NCBI RefSeq assembly: GCF_020037125.1
Contig: NZ_JAIQDG010000016.1
Span: forward strand, 1 to 64,000
Length of the DNA: 64,000 nucleotides
Source: Myxococcus sp. RHSTA-1-4
GTDB taxonomy: Bacteria > Myxococcota > Myxococcia > Myxococcales > Myxococcaceae
Direction of reading: 5' to 3'
Both the position numbers and the translations under genes were made by a program. How positions within the stretch are numbered: position 1 is the stretch's first letter; the number at the start of each line of letters is the position of its first letter. Shown here one piece after another: positions 52,876 through 60,925 of this stretch. The notes under the pieces are model-generated. The model was given only the letters and a program-made list of their open reading frames with translations, searched no databases and was not told the DNA's origin.

Positions 52876-53156
52876 CCCTCCAAGCTAGGGAGGCTCCCCG
52901 CACGGAGGTAAGCCCGGGCCCACCTCCGCCCGAGCCTCCCGTGTGGGACTGCACGTTGCTCCCGCGCGGACGTGCCCTCCTGTACGGCCCACCCATTCTT
53001 CCGTTTCGCGCCGACTCCGGAAATCTCGTGACTATGTTGCAGCTCAAATGGAATTGTCCAGATTTGGGGCGCGCCTTCGCGAGCGCGAGGGGTTTTCTGT
53101 CCACTAATGCTGGCTATTGAACGGGTGCGGGTCGCCGTGAGTGGCGCGGGGCTTCT

Positions 53157-53543
53157 ATGCTTTCGCGCATGTCCACCGCTGCGCCGCGCAGGGCCGTGCT
53201 CGTCGTGGAGGATGACGAGGACATCCGGGCCGCCATCGCGGAAATCCTGGAGGGGGAGGGCTACGAGGTCGCCATCGCCGCGAACGGCGGCGAGGCGCTC
53301 GACGAGCTGGAGCACCTGCGCCGTCCCTGCCTCATCCTGCTGGACTTGATGATGCCGGTGATGAACGGCCACGAGTTCCTGGCGCGCATCCAGGACATGC
53401 CGCGGATGCGGGGCGTGCCCGTGCTGGTGCTCACCGCCGTCTCCACGGAGGCGCCGCCGGGCGCGCGAGGGCTGCTGCGCAAGCCCTTCATCGTCGAGGA
53501 GCTGCTGGACGCGGTGCACACGTTCTGCGGCCCCGACACGTGA
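53157..53543 (+). CDS. Stand-alone response regulator receiver
   Basis: The 128-residue product is a single receiver domain: acidic pair in VVEDDEDIRAAI, phosphoacceptor Asp in LILLDLMMP (about residue 61), Thr in VLTAVS and Lys in LLRKPF. There is no output domain, as in CheY-like proteins. The start may be the Met four codons later. No histidine kinase lies nearby. An intergenic stretch of 280 bases precedes it. Confidence 0.92.
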   Translation: MLSRMSTAAPRRAVLVVEDDEDIRAAIAEILEGEGYEVAIAANGGEALDELEHLRRPCLILLDLMMPVMNGHEFLARIQDMPRMRGVPVLVLTAVSTEAPPGARGLLRKPFIVEELLDAVHTFCGPDT

Positions 53544-53546
53544 GAC

Positions 53547-53822
53547 TCACGGGCCGCGCGGCACGCGGACCAGCGCCAGCAGCGTGAGGGTGCGCGAGCG
53601 CTCGTCCCACGTGTACTCCAGCTCCAGCCCATGCTGCGGCACCGGGTGCCGGGCGAGTCCACCGGAGGCCTCGGGGGCGCGCGTGGCGGCATCGCCGAGC
53701 CGCTCCAGCACCTCCTGCAGCGCCACGAAGGCCTCCGCGGGCATCCGCCCCACCTCGCGCCAGGCCTGGGGCGCATAGTGCACGCGGTGGGGACCCTGGC
53801 TGCGGTGGTGGAGCTTCGGCAT
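53547..53822 (-). CDS. RelE/ParE-fold-like small protein
   Basis: The 91-residue product has the size and alternating layout of RelE/ParE toxins: VHYAPQAWREVGRMPAEAF near residues 14-32, a helix LQEVLERLGDAAT, then strands LELEYTWDERSRTLTLLALV. No antitoxin gene adjoins it: the flanks are the receiver and a cytochrome gene. It may be an orphan or a diverged relative. Activity not established. Confidence 0.45.
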   Translation of the reverse strand: MPKLHHRSQGPHRVHYAPQAWREVGRMPAEAFVALQEVLERLGDAATRAPEASGGLARHPVPQHGLELEYTWDERSRTLTLLALVRVPRGP

Positions 53823-53992
53823 ACCCGGCTTCGTCGTTCCCTTTCACCTCCGAGCCATGCCAACGGCGTGCCTGCCCCCCCGTACTCCGGGTTCCAGGGG
53901 AGCGGCACTGGCAGGCCGCCACCCGGGGGAAGGAGTTACAGGCCGCCGCGGCGGGAGGAGGAAGAAACGACAGGGAACGGGGCCGCGCGGCT

Positions 53993-54394
53993 TCAGGGGG
54001 CGCCGCACGCGAGCCACTCGGCGAGCTGGCGGCGCTCATCGTCCGTGGGGCGCGGGTCGCTGGGGGGCATGTCGCTGTTCACGCTGCCGTCCGCGTTGGC
54101 TCCGGCCTCTTCGTTCATCTCGTCCGCGTTGGCGCGCACGACGTCTATCTGGTCCCAGTTGAGTCCCTCGGGCGCGCCGTTGCGGGCGGCTCCCGTCCGC
54201 GTGGAGCTGTGGCAGCGCGTGCAGTAGCTGTCCAGGAAGGCGCGGCCGAAGTTCTGCTCCGTGAGTTGTGTGCCGCCGGGCGGGCAGCTCACCGCGCCTC
54301 CGTCATCCGGCGTCTCGTCATCGTCATCGTCATCACAACCGGACACGAGGGTGAGGCAGGCGAGCACGGCGAGCCAGCCAGGCAGGCGAGACAT
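53993..54394 (-). CDS. c-type cytochrome lipoprotein
   Basis: About 133 residues from the ATG at 54394 (GGAGGAG upstream). A lipoprotein signal ends LTLVSGCDDDDDDE, placing a very acidic linker after the acylated Cys. One haem motif CTRCHSS lies near residue 60, and PPSDPRPTDDERRQLAEWL near the end holds the likely Met ligand region (SDMPPSDPRP). It would carry electrons in the periplasm. Partner unknown. Confidence 0.8.
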   Translation of the reverse strand: MSRLPGWLAVLACLTLVSGCDDDDDDETPDDGGAVSCPPGGTQLTEQNFGRAFLDSYCTRCHSSTRTGAARNGAPEGLNWDQIDVVRANADEMNEEAGANADGSVNSDMPPSDPRPTDDERRQLAEWLACGAP

Positions 54395-54645
54395 GTGGGG
54401 ACTCCTCCGGCGAGCCTGGGGTTCTTGCAACACGGTGGCTCGCCTGCCTCCCGGATAGCGGAGCGGGCCCTGTCGGCGTCACTGACCGGCGGTGTCGCTT
54501 CCACGTCGGGCAGAGGACTGCACGGGTGCTCGCCGGGGAGGCGAAGTCCCGGGCCCCCGCCATGCACCGGCTGCCCGCCCGCGCCGCGCGTGGCCACGTT
54601 GACGCCGGGGCCCGCGAGTGCGGCGGCCCCGGGCAAGGAGGAATG

Positions 54646-55161
54646 ATGGCTCGGCGGAGGTACACCCCCTGGTCCGCCACGAACGGGCTGCTCTTCGGCC
54701 TGGCCGCGGGCGTGGTGCTGGCGCTGGCGGAGGTGGTGCTGGCCGTGGCGACGGGCGACAGCCCGCTGCGCCCGGTGCGCATGTCCGCCGGGGTGGCGCT
54801 GGGGCCGCCCGCCTTCACTCCACAGGTGTCCAACGGCACGGCGCTCCTGGCAGGGCTCGGTGTCCACTTCGCGTTGTCCGCCGTCGCCGGGCTCGTCTAC
54901 TCGTTCCTGGATGCCATGCTGCCGCCGGACGGGCGGGGGCGCTGGGAGTTCCAGTCCGCGGTGGGGATGCTCTACGGCATCGCCGTCTGGCTGGTGAGCT
55001 TCCAGTTCATCGGGCGCGGCTACTACCCGTGGTTCCTGGAGGTGGCGCAGTTTCCGCAGATTGTCCTGCACTCCGTCTTCCTGGGCCTGCCGCTGGCGAT
55101 GCTCTTCACCGCCGCCGAGCGCCGTCGCGCGCTGATGGACGCGGGAGAAGCGGCGGCGTGA
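54646..55161 (+). CDS. Integral membrane protein, about four helices
   Basis: About 171 residues from the ATG at 54646; an ATG one codon earlier is equally possible but closer to the AAGGAGG site. Hydrophobic segments: LLFGLAAGVVLALAEVVLAV, ALLAGLGVHFALSAVAGLVY, AVGMLYGIAVWLVSFQFIG and IVLHSVFLGLPLAMLFTAAE. No domain name. Conserved aromatics (RGYYPWF) sit between helices 3 and 4. Confidence 0.65.
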   Translation: MARRRYTPWSATNGLLFGLAAGVVLALAEVVLAVATGDSPLRPVRMSAGVALGPPAFTPQVSNGTALLAGLGVHFALSAVAGLVYSFLDAMLPPDGRGRWEFQSAVGMLYGIAVWLVSFQFIGRGYYPWFLEVAQFPQIVLHSVFLGLPLAMLFTAAERRRALMDAGEAAA

Positions 55162-55333
55162 GTGCGGCGGGTGTGCCGCACGGCAATGGAGGCGCCGGCG
55201 GCCGGGTGGAGCGTGCGGCGCGCCTGTTTGAAAAAACGCTGAAGGTATGGTGAAAGTACCCGACCTTGAGGGTTATCTATGGGCCTCCGAGGCGCCTGGA
55301 ACGGGGCCCCTCCTTTCGTGGACTGAAACACGC

Positions 55334-55720
55334 ATGGACACAGAACTGGCGAGCATGCTGGGAGCCGCATCGAGAGCCGCCCGGGTGCGAATGGGACTGA
55401 CGCAGGCGGATGTCGCGGAGCGGATTGGCATGGCGTCGGAGGTGTACGGGCGGCTGGAGCGGGGGCACATGCTGCCCAGCGTGCAGAACCTGCGCCGGCT
55501 GTGCGTGGTGCTGAACGTGCCGCCGCACGAGCTGCTCGGCCTCGGGGAGAACCTGTCGGCCCCGCCGCCCGCGAAGGACAAGGCGGTGGGCACCGCGAAG
55601 GTTCGCGAGGACGACACGCCGGAGATGCGCCGGCTGATGCGCAACCTGCGCAAGCTGTCCCCCGTGCAGCTCAAGCTGATGAACCTGGTCGCCTCGGCCA
55701 TGCAGCAGAAGAAGAAGTGA
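55334..55720 (+). CDS. XRE-family transcriptional regulator
   Basis: About 128 residues from the ATG at 55334. An N-terminal helix-turn-helix is clear (ARVRMGLTQADVAERIGMAS, EVYGRLERGHMLPS) followed by LRRLCVVLNVPPHELLGL. The C-terminal 55 residues form a charged tail ending QQKKK. No partner gene follows; the next genes are convergent. Target unknown. Confidence 0.88.
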   Translation: MDTELASMLGAASRAARVRMGLTQADVAERIGMASEVYGRLERGHMLPSVQNLRRLCVVLNVPPHELLGLGENLSAPPPAKDKAVGTAKVREDDTPEMRRLMRNLRKLSPVQLKLMNLVASAMQQKKK

Positions 55721-55790
55721 GGCCCGGTCGGGCCCTGACGCCGTGATGGCGTGGGGGCCCGCGCCGTGGCGGCTCGCGCGGGCCCATGCG

Positions 55791-57671
55791 TCACCACCGG
55801 TCGACCAGCACATATTCGTCACCTCGCAACCAGATGGGCTTCTTCGGGGTGGACCCCTGGGCATGGAGGACCTTGCGCCGCTTCACGTTCCCCACCCGGG
55901 CACAGATGGGGATGCGGCTCGGCGAGGACTTCCAGGTGCGTGGGATGTCGGCCTCGAACCACTGGATTTCCGCTTCATCCCCGTCCACCCACGCCCATCC
56001 ATACAGAATGGTGCCGTTCGGGAAGGCACGGTCATCGCGGGTAATGCTCGTGATGACGCCCGTTCTCAGGCCTCCAACGAGGATGTCACCGTCGACGTAG
56101 TCCTGGTGGTAGTCGAGCTGGACGGCGCCTACCAGGGGCAGCTCGTACGGCTCTCCGTACTTCCGCAACTCCTCCTTCATGAGCCGCAGCGCAGTGGGGG
56201 GACAGGGCTGGTCCCTGCGAGGTTGCGCTCCCACCGGAGTCGCATAGGGCGTGCTCGCGCAGTGGAGGCTGGCGGCGGCCGCGAAGCCCGCGATGCAGAC
56301 CGGCAGTGAGCGCGTCAGCTTGGAGGTTCCAGGAGTCGTCGGGTTCGTCACGGTCTCTTCTCTCGTGGTGGGGGAGGGCTCCGAAGGTTCCGCATCCATA
56401 CCCGAAGCCGAGAGGGGTGGTGCCGCCATGGAGGCAGTGGGCTCTGGAGCGGCGTGCGAGGCAGGGGCCCGGGCCAGGAAGGTTTCATGGAGCGAGGGCG
56501 GGCCCGCGCTCTTCCACCCGAGCACGGCCAGCAGACCGAGGAGCACCCCCGCGCCCATCAGGTGCCACGAGGCGAAACGGCGGGAGCGGAGCACGGGAGT
56601 GAATGGGGACGCAGATGGGGTGGAAGAACGCGCGGGGTGGCGGGCCTGGGCCGGAGCGGCCGGGGGGCGTCGGCGGGTAGGAAGCAGGTGCGGCGCGGCG
56701 CCCGCGGGAGCCAACCGCGTGGGGGATGATGGAGCGGGCTCTTCCGTGGACTGCGGGGGGAACAAGGGCTTGTCCCACTCGGGACCGGCGGCGCGTAGCG
56801 CTTCCTCGATGGCGGCGTGCAGTGCCTCGCCATGCGGGAACCGGTCCCTGGCTCGCTTCTGGAGCAGCCGCAGCACGATGGCTTCCAGCGGGGTGGGCAC
56901 CCGCGGGTTCACCGTCGAAGGAAGAGGCGGCAGGCGCTCCTCGATGTGCTCGATGAGCACCTCCCGTGGGAGGGTGGGCGAGAAGGCCGGCACACCCGCC
57001 AACACTTCGTAGAACGTCACCCCCAGGGCGTACAGGTCATCCGTCGCCCGGAAGGGATAGCGTGCGTCGGGCCGCGTGTAGTGCTCGCGGTGGAAGCGCA
57101 GGGCCTCCGGGGCGCGGTAGTGCGGTGTGCCAGGAGGAAGCACGCTCTCGGTGAGTGGAGGCGCCTCTGCGTGGTCCGCGCTGCCGAAGTCCACCAGGAT
57201 GGGCTCCTCGTCCACGGCGCGCACGAGGATGTTGGATGGCTTGAGGTCGCGGTGGAAGACATCACGCGCATGGAGCTCCCCCAGCGTCCTCGCGAGCCGG
57301 GCGAAGAGACGTGCCACCCCGCGTGCCGACGGGCGCACCTGCCTCACCCATCCGGACAGGGTGGTGCCCTCCACGAAGTCCATGACCACGTAGTGGTAGC
57401 CGGTCCGTGCATCGGGCCACCGGCCGTGGGACCAGACTCGGACCACGTTCGGGTGGATGGCCTGGAGCAGACAGGCCAGCTCCTTCATGGCCCGCGCGTC
57501 GGTGTGATTGAGGTCGTCACTGCCCGGGCTTCGCAGGGCGAACTTGAGGGCGTGGAGCCGCCCCTCGTGTTCCACCTGGAACACGATGCCGAAGGAGCCC
57601 GAGCCGAGCTGCGCCAGGATGCGCCAGGGGCCCACCGACATGCCGGGGTGGAGCGCCAGTGGGTGTGTCAT
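55791..57671 (-). CDS. Membrane Ser/Thr protein kinase with C-terminal exported domain, copy 2
   Basis: About 626 residues from the ATG at 57671; a TTG two codons earlier is possible. It has a P-loop (LGSGSFGIVFQVE), lysine in LHALKFA, catalytic HRDLKPSN (near 140) and a normal DFG (LVDFGSADH). A Pro/Ala-rich linker leads to a membrane helix (LMGAGVLLGLLAVLGW, near 370). A lipobox-like AASLHCAS near 477 starts the exported domain, which shares DGTLLYG/NGTILYG and PxCxxxGN with copy 1. It directly follows the DUF2381 gene. Confidence 0.88.
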   Translation of the reverse strand: MTHPLALHPGMSVGPWRILAQLGSGSFGIVFQVEHEGRLHALKFALRSPGSDDLNHTDARAMKELACLLQAIHPNVVRVWSHGRWPDARTGYHYVVMDFVEGTTLSGWVRQVRPSARGVARLFARLARTLGELHARDVFHRDLKPSNILVRAVDEEPILVDFGSADHAEAPPLTESVLPPGTPHYRAPEALRFHREHYTRPDARYPFRATDDLYALGVTFYEVLAGVPAFSPTLPREVLIEHIEERLPPLPSTVNPRVPTPLEAIVLRLLQKRARDRFPHGEALHAAIEEALRAAGPEWDKPLFPPQSTEEPAPSSPTRLAPAGAAPHLLPTRRRPPAAPAQARHPARSSTPSASPFTPVLRSRRFASWHLMGAGVLLGLLAVLGWKSAGPPSLHETFLARAPASHAAPEPTASMAAPPLSASGMDAEPSEPSPTTREETVTNPTTPGTSKLTRSLPVCIAGFAAAASLHCASTPYATPVGAQPRRDQPCPPTALRLMKEELRKYGEPYELPLVGAVQLDYHQDYVDGDILVGGLRTGVITSITRDDRAFPNGTILYGWAWVDGDEAEIQWFEADIPRTWKSSPSRIPICARVGNVKRRKVLHAQGSTPKKPIWLRGDEYVLVDRW

Positions 57672-57673
57672 CG

Positions 57674-58582
57674 TCAAGGCCCCTCCCCGGAGGAAGGCCG
57701 CATGAGGCGTACCCCCTGAAGTTCCAGGACTCGCGGCCCGCCCTGTTCATGGAGGTCGATTCGCAGCGACTCGGACGTGAAGGACGGGCGGGCCCGGAAC
57801 TCGAGGACGAGCCGTCCCATGGCCCCAGGCTGGAGTGCCTGCACATCCAGGTCCTTCGAGCGGACGGGAACGGCTTCTCCTGTCTGCTCGACATGAACCT
57901 CCACCCGGCCGGGCCGCCAGGGTGCATGCCCCTCCATGAGAAAGAGGGGGAGCTCGAAGGCCAGGAGGCCGGGCGCGATGAACGCGCGCATCCCGGCCCG
58001 GTGGACCATCAGCGGGCCGGCGGCCCCCCGGATACGGTAGCGCAGCCCCTCCGCGACGATGCCGTCCCCCAGGTCCCGGGAGAAGAGGAGGTTGGAGAAG
58101 CGCCCCGAGTCCTCGCAGCGGGCCTGCACGGCACCGAGGTGTTCCACGAGCGCCTCGGGTGCGAGCGCGGTGCGGAAGACGCGGACCTGGAGGTCCACCT
58201 CCCCGGGGTGCGCCATGAGGGCGAACGTCACCCGGTTGGGGATGTGGCCGTCGGCGAAGCGCAGCGTGAGGGGGATGCGCTCCTGGGGCGTGAGCTCCAT
58301 GCGGGGCAGGAGGATGAGGGCGCGCTCGGTGAGGTCGATGCGCTCGAACCGCTCGCGCGACGCGCCCAGCTCCAGGCTGGCGGGCAGCACGGGTGAGTCG
58401 AACAGCAGCACGGTGGCCATCCCCACGGCCACATGCACGACGTGAGGCGTCGCCGGGGCCTCCGCCGAAAGGGTGATGTGCCGCTGCCGCATCTGCCGCT
58501 CCGCACCCGTGTCTCCCGCAACCGCCGCCATACCTGCCAAGGTGGTAAGAACGAGCATGACCCGAGAAAGTGGTTGGAGCAA
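57674..58582 (-). CDS. DUF2381 family secreted protein (TIGR02268-type), copy 2
   Basis: The 302-residue product has a signal peptide (VMLVLTTLAGMAAVAGDTGA) and tracks copy 1 through R(Q)MRQRHITL, TVLLFDSPVLPASLELG, RFADG and the C-terminal LELQGVRL. It starts at a TTG with AGGAGG ten bases upstream. Its stop lies next to the kinase ATG, so the pair is surely one transcript, in the order DUF2381 then kinase as at 0-2.8 kb. Function unknown. Confidence 0.82.
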   Translation of the reverse strand: MLQPLSRVMLVLTTLAGMAAVAGDTGAERQMRQRHITLSAEAPATPHVVHVAVGMATVLLFDSPVLPASLELGASRERFERIDLTERALILLPRMELTPQERIPLTLRFADGHIPNRVTFALMAHPGEVDLQVRVFRTALAPEALVEHLGAVQARCEDSGRFSNLLFSRDLGDGIVAEGLRYRIRGAAGPLMVHRAGMRAFIAPGLLAFELPLFLMEGHAPWRPGRVEVHVEQTGEAVPVRSKDLDVQALQPGAMGRLVLEFRARPSFTSESLRIDLHEQGGPRVLELQGVRLMRPSSGEGP

Positions 58583-58639
58583 GCGCTGACGACCTCCTGG
58601 GTTCTGACCCTAGCAGGGAGGGACGACATGTGAAGACCC

Positions 58640-58786
58640 AAGGGGTAGGCAGGCCGCTGGGGCCGCGGGGACGGTGTCGAGGGCGGAGTTCGGACCTTCT
58701 TCGAGGACCCGTTCATGCGCCTGACGTGCCATGGCTGTCATGAGGACAACGGACGGGACTCCATGGCCACGCCGCTGCCGGAGTGA
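58640..58786 (+). pseudogene. Possible cytochrome c fragment (CHGCH)
   Basis: A short open frame reads VEGGVRTFFEDPFMRLTCHG then CHEDN and stops at 58786. TCHGCH fits a CxxCH haem motif. No start or further domain remains. It may be a relic. Confidence 0.25.
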
Positions 58787-58827
58787 GACGCGGCCACCGC
58801 GCGCCGGGGCGCGTACACTGCGCGGCC

Positions 58828-59301
58828 ATGGTCGACGAGCTCGTGCGCAGGCTGGGCCTGGTGCCCCATCCCGAGGGTGGCTTCTACAAGGAGACGTACC
58901 GCGCGGCGCTGGCGGTGGAGACGCCGCGTGGCACGCGCTCGGCGGGCACGGCCATCTACTACCTGCTGCCCCGCGGCGCGTTCGCCGCGTGGCACCGGGT
59001 GACCTCGGATGAGGTGTGGCATTTCTACGACGGGCACCCGCTGGAGCTGCTCCTGGTGGGAGAGGACGGCCGGCTGGAGAAGGTGGTGATGGGGCGGGAC
59101 GTGACGAAGGGCGAGCAGCCGCAGGTGGTGGTGCGTGCGGGGGTGTTGCAGGCGGCGGTGCCTCGAGGGGAGTTCACGCTGGTCGGTTGCACCGTGTCTC
59201 CGGGCTTCGACTTCGCGGACTGGGAGATGCCGTCCGCGGAGTCGCTCGTGGCGATGTACCCGGAATATGCCGAGGTGATGCGGCAGCTCGCGAAGGGCTG
59301 A
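58828..59301 (+). CDS. Cupin-fold protein (DUF985)
   Basis: The 157-residue product opens LGLVPHPEGGFYKETYR and contains TAIYYLLPRG and WHRVTSDEVWHFYDG, the hallmark strands of DUF985 cupins. The histidine cluster (WHRV, VWHF) could bind a metal. ATG at 58828 chosen for fit to the family. Enzymatic role unknown. It is likely monocistronic. Confidence 0.85.
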   Translation: MVDELVRRLGLVPHPEGGFYKETYRAALAVETPRGTRSAGTAIYYLLPRGAFAAWHRVTSDEVWHFYDGHPLELLLVGEDGRLEKVVMGRDVTKGEQPQVVVRAGVLQAAVPRGEFTLVGCTVSPGFDFADWEMPSAESLVAMYPEYAEVMRQLAKG

Positions 59302-59406
59302 AGCTTGGCGGCCGGGCTCGAAATTTCCGGAGGTGCTGTGCCGGTGTGCCGTGAGGCACTGCCGCTGAGGTGCGTGTGAGCGGAGCGTCATGCAAGCTGC
59401 CCACGC

Positions 59407-60328
59407 ATGAGGACAGCGCCCCTGCTGCTGCGCATGGCCCTGGCCTGCTGCTTCGCTCTGCCCACGTCGTGTGCCACGTCACCGGACGGAGGCCCGGGTG
59501 AAGACGGAGCGTCGGCCCGGCCCGAAGTGGTGCGGACCACGCGGTTGTCCGGAGACCGCGTGCGGCTCGACTTCAGTCCGCGGGCGCCTGCCCCGGTGCT
59601 GGAGGCGCTGAGCCCGGAGGAGGTCCGCGCGGTGCTCGCCGGTTTCCACCAGGCCTTGCGGCAGGCTCCCGCGCCTCGCCTTCAGCGGGCACTCGTGATG
59701 GCGGGGGCCTCGGGCGCGCCGGCCGCGTGGGAGCTTCAGCTCCGGCGGGAGTTCCTCGCGAGGTACGGGCCGTCACGGCTGCCGTTGCCCGACTCCGTGG
59801 AGCACAGCCGCCTCTTCCACGCGCTGCGGAGGTCGACGCGCTACATGGGCCCGGGCATCAGGGCTGACGTGGCAGAGCGCGACGTCGGTGCAGATGGTGG
59901 CGGACGGCACGCTGGTGGTCAGCGGCGTGGCGGTGGGCACGGCGGCCGGCTCCGCGTCAGGTGGGGTGGGCAGTGCCTGCACCGATGGCTCGGTGAAGAA
60001 GGACGGTTACCAGTGGCATCACCTCGCCACGAACAAGAACAACGCTTCCGAAATACGGGGCGGGCCGTGGACGCCCCGCTTCGAGGACCTCTTCGCGAGG
60101 GCCGGGATGAGCCTGGAGGACCCGGCGAATCTCGTCTACTTGTTGGGCCACCAGGGGCCGCATCCCGAGGCGTACCACTCGGAGGTCTTCAAGCGGCTCG
60201 AGGATGCGCTTGGAGAGTGTGACGCGGTTCCAAGATGCAGGCCCAGACTTGTGCAGGAACTTCAGAAGCTCATGAGCGATGTCTGCACTCCAGGGACACG
60301 ACTCCATCAATGGGCAACCCACCCCTGA
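59407..60328 (+). pseudogene. SitA5-like lipoprotein toxin with AHH-type C terminus, frameshifted
   Basis: The N terminus is a lipoprotein signal (LALPTSCA-type box, Cys near residue 22). The first frame runs to YMGPGIR at about 59862. The second half lies in the +1 frame: LTWQSATSVQMVADGTLVV, then DGYQWHHLATNKNN with a His pair and WTPRFEDLFARAGMSLEDPA, resembling AHH/HNH toxins of the SitA5 type. Losing one G from GGG at 59861-59863 would rejoin them. SitA lipoproteins are delivered between myxobacterial cells by outer membrane exchange. Either a dead gene or a read error. Confidence 0.6.
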
Positions 60329-60349
60329 AAACCATGTAGAGCGCGTGTC

Positions 60350-60916
60350 ATGCCCCGCTATTTCGATTTGATGGACGACATGCGTATTCGTCACCGCTGG
60401 CACTTGAGAAGCCCGGTGGATGGAGAAGGGCACCCCCTCAACAATCCATGGCTGTTCCGCAAGGGGCAGAGGGTCGAGCCTCAAGGGACCATCTTGTTTC
60501 CAGTGAAGCCCGACGGAACGACACTCGAGTTCACTCTGGCCTCCTCTGCGATTCCGGTCGTTCACGAACGTGTCGTCCAGCTCTTCGAGCGACTTGGCAT
60601 CGAGGAGGTGCAGTTCATCCCCGTGAAGGTGGCGGGACACGAAGGTCCCTACTTCATCCTCAACACACTCCGGACCATCCGCTGCATCGACGACGCCCGT
60701 TGTTTGGAGGTGCAGTACTGGAAACCTGAGGACGAACGACCCGATAAGTCAGGCCAGTACCGGGTCGTCTCCGGCATGCGAATCGACCCGGCGAAGGTCG
60801 GCGACGCCCGCATCTTCCGCCCGTGGGGGTGGACCGTGGCCCTCGTCGTCTCCGAGGACCTCAAGGACGCCATGGAGGAAGCAGGCCTCACCGGCACGAA
60901 GTTCGAAGAGGCCTGA
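60350..60916 (+). CDS. imm11-family (DUF1629-like) immunity protein
   Basis: The 188-residue product begins MPRYFDLMDDMRIRHRWHLR and continues with PNGT-like and HERVVQLFERLGIEEVQFIP motifs characteristic of imm11-family proteins. These usually follow SitA5-like toxins. It starts 21 bases after the toxin remnant on the same strand and is intact. It probably protected the cell from that toxin. Confidence 0.8.
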   Translation: MPRYFDLMDDMRIRHRWHLRSPVDGEGHPLNNPWLFRKGQRVEPQGTILFPVKPDGTTLEFTLASSAIPVVHERVVQLFERLGIEEVQFIPVKVAGHEGPYFILNTLRTIRCIDDARCLEVQYWKPEDERPDKSGQYRVVSGMRIDPAKVGDARIFRPWGWTVALVVSEDLKDAMEEAGLTGTKFEEA

Positions 60917-60925
60917 CTCCGTCCA

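Noticed and set aside
57569-57582. GTTCCACCTGGAAC, one mismatch from parS, at 57.6 kb
   Set aside because: It lies inside the kinase P-loop strand and simply encodes VFQVE; copy 1 has the matching FQVE codons. Chance similarity is the simpler explanation.
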